From BTUB01 sp963836585 (GTDB lineage: Bacteria > Babelota > Babeliae > Babelales > Vermiphilaceae), in the NCBI GenBank assembly GCA_963836585.1, contig CAWIJV010000003.1:124001-188000 (forward strand): a stretch of DNA of 64,000 bases, read 5' to 3'. The notes under the pieces were generated by a model. The model was not told the DNA's origin, searched no databases, and saw only the letters and a program-made list of their open reading frames with translations. Positions within the stretch are counted from its first letter, which is position 1; each line of letters starts with the position of its first letter. The translations under genes were made by a program, and so were the position numbers. This document shows, piece after piece, positions 25,400-35,108 of the stretch.

Positions 25400-26548
25400 T
25401 TACTTAATTTTCCGCGTGATTTCTTTATACGCCAACTTTCGTTTTTGAGGATCATCAGGATTTTGCATCGTGATCACGCCTACTTTGTTGATTACAATTG
25501 TATCGGGAAGGGTGATTGCATGAATAGGGAAGATCAGCACTTGATGATTTCCCAAAATTTGTGCGGCGGTGGCAAAAGAGGAGCTTGCGCTGATCAGGCA
25601 GTCGCACTGCGTGATGGCAAAAAGATCCTCGAGCACATTTTTGGTGTGGTGATTGCCCTTTTGGCGATAAGAAAATATGATGCGCGGATGATCGGCCAGC
25701 TGAGCAGAGTAGCGGGCCATAATAGATTCCGGGTCCGGATCATCGGTAAATAGATACACCAGTAAATTTTTGCCCGGCAGCAGATTAGTCAACTCTTTGA
25801 GCTGATCAATATAGTATTGATCAGGCGGGAATTTGATCGGCCAGATATAATCGGAATAATGAGTTTTTTTGTAGCAGTAGCGGCGCACTGCCTCGATAAA
25901 CATGATGCCGGCCGGCCAGGGTATGGGCCAGGCATCTAGATGAGAGCCGGGCGGGCTATTCTTTTTAAGGTAGATGCCTTTGGGCATCGAGGGTGGGGCA
26001 TATTCTTGCCGGGAGCCCAGGGGCTTATCAAATCCGCCTCCTTTGCGCACATGAAGGGCTACCGTGATCACTGCCGGCGGTTTGGGTAGGGGATCAATAG
26101 CCATAAGGGGGGTAAATGCGGTTTTAATTAGCTTTCCAAATTCAGGATATTCACGAGTAATAGTGTAAACTGCGGGTGTTTCTGAAAGGAATCGGCATTC
26201 AAACAGGATCGGCTCTGTGCTTGCCAGATGTTTGGCCACATCATCATGCCGTTGGATGGGGATCACTTTTGAAAACTGTTGCCTAATCTCGCTACTGAGC
26301 AGAGTGGCATCTTGGGAGAGTGCAAACTGATCAAAGTAGGGAAACTCTTGATAATAGACGGGTAAATGATGGGTCTGTGCAAAATAGAGCGTTTTGCTCA
26401 CGGTGGTGATAGCATCGCCCAGGCGGCGCCATGATTCGATATAATAGGTGATTGCATGTGGTGATTTTTTTGATTTCGCCTCAATTGACGTGATAAGGGG
26501 CGCGATGAGCATGAAAATGGCCAGAAACAGATACTGCTGATACTTCAT
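25400..26548 (-). CDS. Exported glycosyltransferase-like protein
   Basis: 382 residues. A clear signal peptide (YLFLAIFMLIAPLITSIEA) is followed by a domain with WRRLGDAITTVSKTLYFA near the start, VALHVRKGGGF in the middle, and LLVYLFTDDPDPES plus CDCLISASSSFATAAQILG near the end. The G-D/'HVR.G.'/'D...S.S..A..A' pattern resembles GT-B fucosyltransferase-type enzymes (GT11 or O-fucosyltransferase fold). These use GDP-sugars, which are not found outside the cytoplasm of bacteria, so a host-side role is an attractive reading. The gene ends 3 bases from the facing membrane-protein gene. Family assignment is tentative. Confidence 0.45.
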   Translation of the reverse strand: MKYQQYLFLAIFMLIAPLITSIEAKSKKSPHAITYYIESWRRLGDAITTVSKTLYFAQTHHLPVYYQEFPYFDQFALSQDATLLSSEIRQQFSKVIPIQRHDDVAKHLASTEPILFECRFLSETPAVYTITREYPEFGKLIKTAFTPLMAIDPLPKPPAVITVALHVRKGGGFDKPLGSRQEYAPPSMPKGIYLKKNSPPGSHLDAWPIPWPAGIMFIEAVRRYCYKKTHYSDYIWPIKFPPDQYYIDQLKELTNLLPGKNLLVYLFTDDPDPESIMARYSAQLADHPRIIFSYRQKGNHHTKNVLEDLFAITQCDCLISASSSFATAAQILGNHQVLIFPIHAITLPDTIVINKVGVITMQNPDDPQKRKLAYKEITRKIK

Positions 26549-26650
26549 ACGATCCTCTTTATTATACTTCTACTTTTTTTACCAATTTTTTAAGAAGAAA
26601 GATATGCTATTCTTTGCGAACGCATACTATTTTTTTTAAGGTGAGTGGAT

Positions 26651-27511
26651 ATGAACAAAAAATTATTATTTTTCATGATCATGAGCGCTATAAGTCTACC
26701 CAAGCCGAAGCTTATTGATTTTGGCTACAATTTTTACTCGCAGTGGGGCGAAGACGGCATCATTGAGAAAATTTTTGAAATCATCGGGGCCGAATCAAAA
26801 CTGGCGGTGGAATTTGGTGCATGGGATGGCTTTAAATTTTCCAACACCACTTTTTTGTGGAGCAAAGATCTTTCATGGAAGGCAATCCTCATCGAAGGCG
26901 ATGCAGAGCGCTATCAGGAGTTAGTGGAAAATACCAAAGAGTATAATGTGGTGCCGATCAATGCATGGGTGGGCATTGGTAAAGATGATTGCCTTGAAAA
27001 AATTTTGAAGCAGCATGGCATTAAGCAGCCCATTGATCTGCTTTCTATCGATGTGGACGGCAACGATTATCATATTTTTGCGAGTCTTAAAAAACTGCGG
27101 CCACGCGTGATAATCTGCGAATACAATCCCACAATTCCAATTCATTATGATGTGTATGCGCCCTATGCAAAAGATAATAATTTTGGCCAATCGGTGGGAG
27201 CATTAGCCAGAATTGCCGCAAAAAAGGGGTATCGATTAGTGGCGCTCACCCACACGAATGCATTTTTTGTGCGTGAAGAAGAGTTTGATAAATTCGCTGA
27301 TTTTGAAACCGATTGGCGCCTGCTGAATGTGAATGATGGGCACATTGTGGTGGTGACCACGTATGATGGCAAGTGCGTATTCTTAAATAATAATCAATCG
27401 ATCTATTTCTATGGGGTGGATGGCATGTATACCGGCCAGCTGTGCGGTGCATGCCAAGCATGGGATGGCTCACGGGTTCCGGCGATGTATACGGTCAAGA
27501 ATGAGGCATGA
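26651..27511 (+). CDS. FkbM-like class I SAM methyltransferase
   Basis: 286 residues from ATG 26651, six bases after an in-frame GTG; AAGGTGAG is well placed for the ATG. The N-terminus (KKLLFFMIMSAISLP) is a short signal-like segment. The core has LAVEFGAWDGFKFSNT (SAM loop), AILIEGDAERY, LLSIDVDGNDYHIF and VIICEYNP, which is the FkbM/Methyltransf_21 pattern. The enzyme should methylate a hydroxyl group on a small molecule or glycan. Its last 17 bases overlap the facing RNA-ligase gene. Confidence 0.7.
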   Translation: MNKKLLFFMIMSAISLPKPKLIDFGYNFYSQWGEDGIIEKIFEIIGAESKLAVEFGAWDGFKFSNTTFLWSKDLSWKAILIEGDAERYQELVENTKEYNVVPINAWVGIGKDDCLEKILKQHGIKQPIDLLSIDVDGNDYHIFASLKKLRPRVIICEYNPTIPIHYDVYAPYAKDNNFGQSVGALARIAAKKGYRLVALTHTNAFFVREEEFDKFADFETDWRLLNVNDGHIVVVTTYDGKCVFLNNNQSIYFYGVDGMYTGQLCGACQAWDGSRVPAMYTVKNEA

Positions 27512-28151
27512 GTTGCTTTGCAGTATCTTTCACTTTCAGTTTCCACATGATAGGTTTGCCATTACGGAAAAGCATCAGTGGTTCGGTACGAGCGACGATG
27601 CCTTCAATCACCTGCGGCTTTATACTGCATTTACTCGATGGTTTTGACTGTACCAGCTCCAAGATTTCTTGCTTGGTCATAATGCCGAGATCCGGCGGAG
27701 TGGGTAGCTGCAAAAGTGATGCTTTTTCTTGAACCACTTCGCGGGTGAGCCACCAAGGGCCAGCCAAGATATCAAATAGCATGAAGCCGACCTCTTTTTG
27801 ATATGATGGGCCGGCCGCTTGAATATTGTTGCCATACCCTTCACCATAGAGAATTACTCCCGATTGCGCTTCGGGAAATGCGGTGCGCAATTTTTCCAGA
27901 GTGATATGATTTTTGATAAATTCTCCCAGGTGTGTAGGCATTTGACTATCTTTAGCGCGGCCAAAGACAGTGATCTTATTTGCATCATCTGCTTGGGGGT
28001 CATAGACAATTCTCACATTGGTGCCATCGATCTTTTCTTCCACACGCCAATGGCTTATAAGCTCAAATTCTTTGCACGAATAGTCATTGAGAATCAGTGA
28101 ATGGTCATCAGGGCTTCGCTTAAAGAGGCTGTTTGTTTTTGGATAATCCAT
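27495..28151 (-). CDS. RNA ligase, Rnl2-like
   Basis: 218 residues. Nucleotidyltransferase motifs are in order: motif I VEEKIDGTNVRIV with the adenylated Lys near residue 40, a GRAKDSQMP segment, LYGEGYGNNI, FMLFDI (motif IIIa), VIEGIVAR (motif IV) and WKLKVKD (motif V). This family seals nicks in RNA or repairs cut tRNA via an AMP intermediate. The compact size means there is little beyond the core domain. The gene converges on the methyltransferase gene with a 17-base overlap; 134 bases separate its start from the divergent ATPase. Rare in bacteria; phages and eukaryote-associated viruses often carry it. Confidence 0.8.
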   Translation of the reverse strand: MDYPKTNSLFKRSPDDHSLILNDYSCKEFELISHWRVEEKIDGTNVRIVYDPQADDANKITVFGRAKDSQMPTHLGEFIKNHITLEKLRTAFPEAQSGVILYGEGYGNNIQAAGPSYQKEVGFMLFDILAGPWWLTREVVQEKASLLQLPTPPDLGIMTKQEILELVQSKPSSKCSIKPQVIEGIVARTEPLMLFRNGKPIMWKLKVKDTAKQLMPHS

Positions 28152-28285
28152 GATTTTGGCTCGTTTTTTTAATTGTGCAGCAGCTGCTGCACAATTAGAT
28201 TTCTATAAAAAAACATTCAAATTACTGTTTTTTTGTGCTAATTTGACAATAAATGTACAAATTACACAGTTTTCAGGAGCAAATT

Positions 28286-29470
28286 ATGTTTTTTCAGAGA
28301 AACTTGAGTAAAAAATTGGTTCGATACGCAAAATTTCCCGTCGTAGCCCTCCTGGGACCGCGACAATCGGGTAAGTCAACGCTTGCCCGGCATTTTTTTA
28401 AAAAACATACTCTCTTGCATTTGGAGGATCTTGAGCTTCGTGAATATGCCACTAAAGACCCCAAGGGTTTTCTGAAAACCTTTGAGAACAAGCATGGCCT
28501 TATTCTTGATGAATTTCAATATGTACCTGATTTATTATCATATATTCAGGTCGAAGTTGATACTAAAAGACGCCCGGGGTATTTTGTCTTAACCGGGTCT
28601 CAGAATTTTTTAATGAATCAGGCTATCTCACAATCATTGGCGGGAAGAGTAGGAATTCTTACTTTATTGCCACTTTCTATTCATGAGATGAAATCAGCTA
28701 AATTACTTACGACGCTTGAAGATGCTATCTTTAGCGGCGGTTATCCTCGCTTGTATACCGAAGGTTTTTTGCCTGAAGAAGCGTACCCTTCTTATATTAG
28801 TACCTATATCGAAAGAGATGTGCGTCGGCTGATTAATGTGGGTGATGTAAGCGTGTTTGAAAAGTTCATGTCTTTGTGTGCGGGTCGCATTGGCCAAGAA
28901 TTAAATATTAGCGATCTTTCTATTCAAGCTGGTATTGATAGAAGGCTTATTAATCAATGGCTTTCGGTTCTTGAGGCAAGCTATATTATTTTTCTGTTAC
29001 AACCGTATTTTAAGAATTTTGGTAAACGCCTCACTAAAATGCCCAAATTATACTTCTATGATACCGGGATTGCATGTTCTTTATTGAGGATGCGTTCAGC
29101 AGAGAATATTAACTTAAGCCCTTTTAAAGGCCCTCTTTTTGAAAATTTTATAATTGCTGATCTTTATAAACAATATTTTAATAAAGCTATTAAGCCGCCA
29201 CTTTATTTTTGGCGGGATGCAAATGGTCGTTTTGAAGTAGATTGTTTAATAGAAAAGACAGATATGCTTATTCCCGTTGAATTGAAGGCAGGGCAAACTT
29301 CGAGTTCTCATTTTTTTGATGGATTACGCCGGTGGAATGAGATTGCCAATGCAGATCCCCGTAATGGATATGTTGTTTATGGAGGCGATATGAGTCAAAT
29401 TCGGAGTGTCGGAAATTTGGTAGGATGGCAAGCAGCAGGAAAATTAATTGCAAAAATTGAGAAAATTTAA
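28286..29470 (+). CDS. AAA ATPase with DUF4143 C-terminus
   Basis: 394 residues from ATG 28286, chosen because CAGGAG lies just upstream; an in-frame ATG at 28253 lacks a site. Walker A VALLGPRQSGKSTLARHF, Walker B GLILDEFQYVPDLL, sensor YFVLTGSQNFLM, then the DUF4143 part with IFSGGYPRLYTEGF and PLYFWRDANGRFEVDCLIEK..VPVELKAG, a nuclease-like E..D...E.K pattern. It is a relative of the 20575-21744 protein. Its stop overlaps the end of priA by four bases. Function of the family unsettled. Confidence 0.85.
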   Translation: MFFQRNLSKKLVRYAKFPVVALLGPRQSGKSTLARHFFKKHTLLHLEDLELREYATKDPKGFLKTFENKHGLILDEFQYVPDLLSYIQVEVDTKRRPGYFVLTGSQNFLMNQAISQSLAGRVGILTLLPLSIHEMKSAKLLTTLEDAIFSGGYPRLYTEGFLPEEAYPSYISTYIERDVRRLINVGDVSVFEKFMSLCAGRIGQELNISDLSIQAGIDRRLINQWLSVLEASYIIFLLQPYFKNFGKRLTKMPKLYFYDTGIACSLLRMRSAENINLSPFKGPLFENFIIADLYKQYFNKAIKPPLYFWRDANGRFEVDCLIEKTDMLIPVELKAGQTSSSHFFDGLRRWNEIANADPRNGYVVYGGDMSQIRSVGNLVGWQAAGKLIAKIEKI

Positions 29471-31428
29471 TAGGGATTTGGCGTAAAAAAGCAATGGCTC
29501 TTGAGTTTTGCATGGTCTACTTTTTGGTACAAGCTGATCAGTTGGCTCATCGATCCGCTTTTTAAATAGATTTTTCGCGCATGAATATTTTTTACTTTTG
29601 CCACCGGAGGCTTGGCCGGGCCCAAGATTCGCACATCAAAATTATGCTGAGCGCTCAGTGCCTGCAAGCGGACTGCCAGCGCCATTGCTTCTGCATCCAA
29701 AATTGTTTCATCAGTATACCTCAGCTCAATTTCTACTAATCGCAAAAGGGGAGGATAGCCGATGCTGCTCCGTGCCTCAAGCTCAGCGGCGTAAAATTTT
29801 AGATAATCGATTTCGTTTACATAGTCAAAAATTGCATGGTGCATCATGGTCTGCACAATCACTTGAGCGCCCGCTTGCGCTCTGCCAGCTCTGCCTGCCA
29901 CTTGGATCAGTTGCTGCAGCGTGGTTTCGGCGGCATTATAGATGGGAAAGTGGAGATTAAGATCGGCCCACAAAATGCCCACGAGCGTGACGCGCGGGAA
30001 ATGGAAACCTTTGGTGATCGTTTGTGTGCCTACGAGAATATCCAGGTTACCCGCATCAAAATCATCCAGAGTCTGTTTCCAGAGTTTTTTTTGACTGCTC
30101 ACATCCATATCTGCTCTGCCGATGCGCGCATGAGGAAACAGTTGCTTGAGCACGGTGACCACCTGTTGCGTGCCGATTCCTTTTTTAATCAGTTGTGCTG
30201 ATTTGCAGGTGGGGCACTGGAGTGGCAGTGGTTGGCTAATACCGCAGTAGTGGCATACCAGTTGCTGCGTGTCATGCAAGGTGAGGCTCACCGAGCAGTG
30301 AGTGCAGGTAAACACAAAGCTGCATGCGGTGCACTGCACAAAAAAGCTGTAGCCGCGGCGATTTAAAAAGATGATCACCTGCTCTTTTTTTGCCAGCCGA
30401 TCGGTGATCGCCGTCTGCAACTCTTTGGTGATCCAAAAAGAGGGCCGTTTATCTTTGGTAGTGAGCAGCACCGTTTTGATTTCCGGAAAGGCGCCCGCAT
30501 AGCGTTGGTGCAGTGAAAAAAAATGCCATCCTTTGGTGCGAGCGGCATGCACGCTGGCGATGCTCGGCGTTGCCGATCCGAGTATAATCGGAATCTGCGC
30601 GCGCGCTGCGCGCAAAAGAGCGGCCTCTTTACTATTAATTTTGGGGTGTTTTTTTTCTTGGTAACCCACTTCATGCTCTTCATCTACAATGATCAGCCCC
30701 AAATTAGCAATCGGCAAAAGCACGGGGATATGCACGCCGATGATCAGCACCGGGTTGCCGGCAAGCAGCGCCTGCCAGAGCAGTTTTTTTTCTTTGGGCC
30801 GTGTGCCTGAGTGAAAGCCAAAAATTGGGTGTTGGCCCGTTAACTGTGCTTTGAGGAGTTGCTCAAAACGGAGCGCCAAATTCACCTCCGGCAAAAGGAG
30901 AAGGGTGGTTTTTTGTTTTTCGAATGCGGTTGCGATCAGCTGTTTATAAATCTCTGTTTTGCCTGAGCCGGTGACGCCATGCAAAAGCGCGGGCGTATAG
31001 ATGCTGGCACCGATGGCGGGGCCAAATGCGTTTACAACCTGTTGCTGCGCAGCGGTGAGCGTAATGGTATGGCCAGAATCGGGAGATGCGGCGGTAGCAA
31101 TTACTTCTTGCGCATCCTGATTCACAAACTGTTTAATGCGTTTTACAAAATGGAGCGGATCAACTTGATAGTAGCTACTCAGTTGTTGTAAAAAAAATTT
31201 GTAATGCGAGTCAGCAGGAAACGGCTCTTTGCCCTGAATATCTTTGATAGTGAATGCCGGCTTGCTGGGAAGTTCGCTCACTTGCGCATACACATAGGCA
31301 CTCATGAACCGATCTTTGAGCGGCACTTTTACCACCGTTCCCACCAGATCATCTTCTAGCGATGGCGGCACATGATAGGTGAGAGGTTGAGGAAATCCGT
31401 TGAGAAGCTTAACATGGATGTATGACAT
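29467..31428 (-). CDS. priA: Primosomal protein N' (replication restart helicase PriA)
   Basis: 653 residues, somewhat shorter than the usual 700-750 because the N-terminal DNA-binding part is compact. Helicase motifs: LLHGVTGSGKTEIYKQL (Walker A), GLIIVDEEHEVGYQEKKHP (DEEH), ILGSATPSIASV, and VAGRAGRAQAG. Eight Cys residues in the zinc-binding region (CTACSFVFTCTHCSVSL, CHYCG, CPTC) are all present. PriA reloads DnaB at stalled forks. It begins about 100 bases from the divergent secreted-protein gene and meets the DUF4143 ATPase gene tail to tail. Confidence 0.93.
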   Translation of the reverse strand: MSYIHVKLLNGFPQPLTYHVPPSLEDDLVGTVVKVPLKDRFMSAYVYAQVSELPSKPAFTIKDIQGKEPFPADSHYKFFLQQLSSYYQVDPLHFVKRIKQFVNQDAQEVIATAASPDSGHTITLTAAQQQVVNAFGPAIGASIYTPALLHGVTGSGKTEIYKQLIATAFEKQKTTLLLLPEVNLALRFEQLLKAQLTGQHPIFGFHSGTRPKEKKLLWQALLAGNPVLIIGVHIPVLLPIANLGLIIVDEEHEVGYQEKKHPKINSKEAALLRAARAQIPIILGSATPSIASVHAARTKGWHFFSLHQRYAGAFPEIKTVLLTTKDKRPSFWITKELQTAITDRLAKKEQVIIFLNRRGYSFFVQCTACSFVFTCTHCSVSLTLHDTQQLVCHYCGISQPLPLQCPTCKSAQLIKKGIGTQQVVTVLKQLFPHARIGRADMDVSSQKKLWKQTLDDFDAGNLDILVGTQTITKGFHFPRVTLVGILWADLNLHFPIYNAAETTLQQLIQVAGRAGRAQAGAQVIVQTMMHHAIFDYVNEIDYLKFYAAELEARSSIGYPPLLRLVEIELRYTDETILDAEAMALAVRLQALSAQHNFDVRILGPAKPPVAKVKNIHARKIYLKSGSMSQLISLYQKVDHAKLKSHCFFTPNPY

Positions 31429-31531
31429 GCAAATTATGCCCAGTAAAATTTCCTAAAGTGATTAACAATTGTTCATAAATGGTATAGACCTAAAGAGTAT
31501 CATAAACCGTATTAAAATATGAGGGAATCTC

Positions 31532-32077
31532 GTGAAGATTAAAACTATTTTTCTTGCGCTGCTCTATGTGCCGATGGCAGTTGCTATGGAGGGAGACTAT
31601 AGCACCGCTGAATATGTGGAGATGGCATTTGCTATCAGGAGCAAAATATTTGAACTGAAAGATGAGGTGAATGAAAATCGCAATGGCCATCTTTATTTAA
31701 CGCTGCATGATCGCCTTGATCCCTCCAAAAATCAAACACGCATGGGTATTTTTTTGGAATGCCTGCATGGTTTGCCCGTAGCGCTTCATCTGCCGGTGGG
31801 CCATTGGCAATTGACTCATATGAGCTCAGTTCAGGGGCAGCATGATGCTCTATTATTGCAGAGCGTTTTGAGAACATTTGATGCGGTGTTGCATGAGAAA
31901 AAATCTCGTTTTAGCAAAAGTGAGCTCAAAAAAGCAGGCGTAGACCCGGAGACTAGAATCTATGCTCTGCGGCACGTGGCGCATCGCAGACTTGAAAAAC
32001 ATGCATATAAAGAACAAACTGAGTATATAAGCCCGGAATTGGCCAGAAGTGTGTGGCGCCATGAGGCAACTAAGTGA
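31532..32077 (+). CDS. Secreted protein, unknown family (GTG start)
   Basis: 181 residues. It starts at GTG 31532, behind GAGGGAAT; the nearby ATG at 31520 is out of frame and stops at once. The signal peptide (IFLALLYVPMAVAMEGDY) ends with the A-M-E pattern. The mature part is mixed alpha/beta with a helical basic C-terminus. It overlaps the region just before polA, whose ATG (32091) is 13 bases past its stop. No domain recognised. Confidence 0.6.
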   Translation: MKIKTIFLALLYVPMAVAMEGDYSTAEYVEMAFAIRSKIFELKDEVNENRNGHLYLTLHDRLDPSKNQTRMGIFLECLHGLPVALHLPVGHWQLTHMSSVQGQHDALLLQSVLRTFDAVLHEKKSRFSKSELKKAGVDPETRIYALRHVAHRRLEKHAYKEQTEYISPELARSVWRHEATK

Positions 32078-32090
32078 AGGCTCAATTTTC

Positions 32091-34812
32091 ATGAACATAG
32101 ATTCAAAGAAGACCGTTTTTCTTATTGATGGTTCATCATTTTTATATCGCGCCTATTATGGTTTGCGGCCATTGCACACGGCAAAAGGGGTGCCGGTGCA
32201 AGCGGTCTACAGTTTTGCGCGAATGATCCGCAAACTGATCGATACCTTTGGCCCGCAGTATATTGCCATTGTGTGGGATAGCCGTGGCAAAACAACGCGA
32301 CACCAGATGTTTGAGGCCTATAAGGCAACGCGCCAAGCGCCGCCCAGTGATATCTTTGAACAGAAAGAATATATTATCAAATTTGCTGATTTAATTGGTA
32401 TGCGCCAAATTGCCCAACCGGGCATCGAAGCGGATGATATTATGTTTTCCATTGCTCAAGAGCAAAAGCAGGCAGGCAAAACGGTGGTGATGATCACCTC
32501 GGATAAGGATATGGGCCAAGCAATTGAAAATGATACGGTGGTACTCTTTGATCCTTGGAAGGATCAGGTTTTTAATGAGGAAGCATTCTCACTCAAAATG
32601 GGTATTCCGGTGAGAAAGATGCCGCTCTATTTTGCTATTTTGGGTGATGCTTCAGATAATATTCCCGGTGTGCGTGGCATTGGGGAAAAAGGAGCGGCAG
32701 AATTGGCACGCCAATTTAGTTCACTTGAGGATCTCTATGCGCACATAGATCAGGTGAGCAAGGATCGCATGCGTGCAGCGCTACTGGCCAACAAAGAAAA
32801 TGCATTCTTGAGCTATCAGCTCTTTTTGCTGCAGTATCATCCATCAGGATTATCCGATCAAGATTTGGCATTTAGCGCTTCAAACTGGGTAAAGGCGCGG
32901 CCGCTTTTTGCTGACCTTGATTTTAAATCGTTGCTCAAAGATATTGACGCGCAAGAAAATGTGCAGCGCGGCATTGCGCCGCAGGTTGCACAGAAAATGG
33001 TGGGATATGAATTTATTACTATTGTAAGCACCGAGCAGCTAGAACATCTGATTGCGCTCATCAAGCAGCGTAAGTTGGTGGCTATCGATACTGAAACTAC
33101 CGGAATAAATCCACATATTCGCAACACCTGCATCGGTATTTCATTCTGTGTGCAAGAAGGCATCGCCTATTATCTGCCCTTTGGCCATAAAAAGCGCAGC
33201 AACTTTCGCAAGATTTTGTGGTGCATGCATTGCAGCCGCTGTTTGCTGATGCGCAAATTAATAAAATTTTTCATAGCGCCAAATTTGATTTGGAAACTTT
33301 GCATGGCATCGGCATTGAAACAAAGGGTGTTGTTTATGATACCTTGATCGCTGCAAATTTGATCACCAAAGATTGGCAGCGCAATGGCCTTAAATATTTG
33401 TCAGAGCATTATTTTAGTGAGCCGATGCTCACCTATCAGGAAGTGGTCAAAGATAATAAATACAAAAATTTTTCCTATGTCCCGCTTGACTTGGCCACCA
33501 AATATGCTGCTGCTGATGCGCATCAAACATTTCGATTAAAATCAATTTTAGAAAAAGAGCTCAGAGAGCAAAAGCTGATGGGCCTCTATCAGACGATCGA
33601 GGCGCCGCTCATGCAGGTGCTTTATGAGATGGAAGTTGAAGGCATCAGCCTTGATGTTGCGGTGCTGCAAGAATTAGGGCGCCAGGTGGATCATGAGCTG
33701 AATCTGATCATGGATAAAATAAGCAGTTTGGTGGGCATGACGCGCGATGAGATCAATCTTAATTCACCCAAGCAAGTGGAGCAGCTTCTTTTTGTAAGCT
33801 GTTGCTGCCGCCGCAAAAGAAGAGTGCCAAACGCACCGGATATTCAACCGATCAGGAGGTGTTGCAGATTTTGAGCAAGATGCATCCGGTGCCTGCGCTG
33901 ATTGCCAAGTATCGGGAACTTTCCAAACTCAAATCAACTTATATTGATGCATTGCCCGAATATATTAATCCACACACAAATAAAATTCACACTTCGTTTA
34001 GCCAAACACAAGTGGCCACCGGGCGGCTTTCCAGCTCTGAGCCGAATCTCCAGAATATTCCAACCAATGTTGGCTATGGCATAGAAATTCGCCGAGCATT
34101 TGTGCCGCCGTGCGAGCATCTCTTTCTGTCTGCCGATTATTCTCAGATTGAGCTGCGCGTGCTGGCGTATCTTTCCCAAGATCAGCATTTGCTCGATGCA
34201 TTTTTACAAAATCTTGATATTCACACTCAGACTGCAGCACGTCTTTTTGATGTGCCGCTGGATCAAATAACTTCTGAGCAGCGCCAATTGGGCAAGCGGA
34301 TTAATTTTAGTGTGCTCTATGGCATGACTCCCTATGGCCTTTCGCATGATTTGAGTATCCCATTCGGGCAGGCGAAGCAATATATCGATAAATATTTTGC
34401 GCAGTATCCGGGAGTTTCGCAGTGGATGGAAACGGTGATCATCGACACTAAGCATCATGGATATACCACCACATTGTGGGGGCGCCGCCGGTATATTCCG
34501 GCTATTTATGAAAAAAATAGATCATTATATGAAGAAGCGCGCCGCGTGGCAATCAATACCGTGGCGCAAGGAACGGCCGCTGAGATTATGAAGCAGGGGA
34601 TGATTACCCTCGATGGTTTGATTAAAAAAAATCATCTGGGGGCGCGTATGCTGCTGCAAATTCATGACGAGCTGCTGCTTTCAGTTCCCAAAGATGAGAT
34701 TGAATTTACGCAGCAATTAGTAAAAAATACGCTCGAGCAGGTGGTGCAATGGAATGTGCCGCTCGTGGTGAGTACTCGCATTGGCAATAATTGGAAGGAA
34801 GTAACAAAATGA
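32091..34812 (+). pseudogene. polA: DNA polymerase I, frame broken twice
   Basis: All three domains are present over about 907 codons, a normal length. 5' nuclease: VFLIDGSSFLYRAYYG, TSDKDMGQAI, GVRGIGEKGA. 3'-5' exonuclease: VAIDTETTGINP and SAKFD, with acidic residues intact. Polymerase: motif A SADYSQIELRVLAYLSQD, motif B QLGKRINFSVLYGMTPYG, motif C QIHDELLLS. Reading moves to the -1 frame twice: near 33188-33193 (an A5 run) and near 33789-33796 (a T5 run). In each case one missing base restores the alignment to the family. Either homopolymer sequencing errors or real mutation is possible. Pol I removes primers and fills gaps, so full loss would be surprising. Confidence 0.85.
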
Positions 34813-35108
34813 ATAAAAATAATGGCATAGAACAAAAAGAACTTATTATACGCATGCTAAACGGATTGCTTCCCGGCGTAAAAATTTATCTTTTTGGTTC
34901 TCGCGCTAAAGGAACTTATAAGGACGTATCTGATATTGATCTTGCGCTTGATATGGGAAGAAAACTGGATCTTTCTGAAATTGCCCAAGCTCAGAATGTG
35001 CTTGAGGCAGTCAACATTCTGAGAAAAGTGGATATTGTTGATTTACAAAGTGCGTCTGAAAAATTAAAAAATTCAATTCTTAAAGAGGGTATTTTATGGA
35101 CAGAGTAA
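34809..35108 (+). CDS. MNT-type nucleotidyltransferase (antitoxin-like)
   Basis: 99 residues from ATG 34809, which overlaps the polA stop by four bases and is served by AAGGAAG. The core motif IYLFGSRAKGTYKDVSDIDL (GS...D.D) marks the minimal polymerase-beta fold, with the third acidic residue in VDIVDL. In HI0073-type pairs this protein acts with a HEPN partner; related MNT proteins neutralise HEPN RNases by adding AMP. The next gene is such a partner and overlaps by 13 bases, but carries a stop codon. Confidence 0.85.
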   Translation: MNKNNGIEQKELIIRMLNGLLPGVKIYLFGSRAKGTYKDVSDIDLALDMGRKLDLSEIAQAQNVLEAVNILRKVDIVDLQSASEKLKNSILKEGILWTE

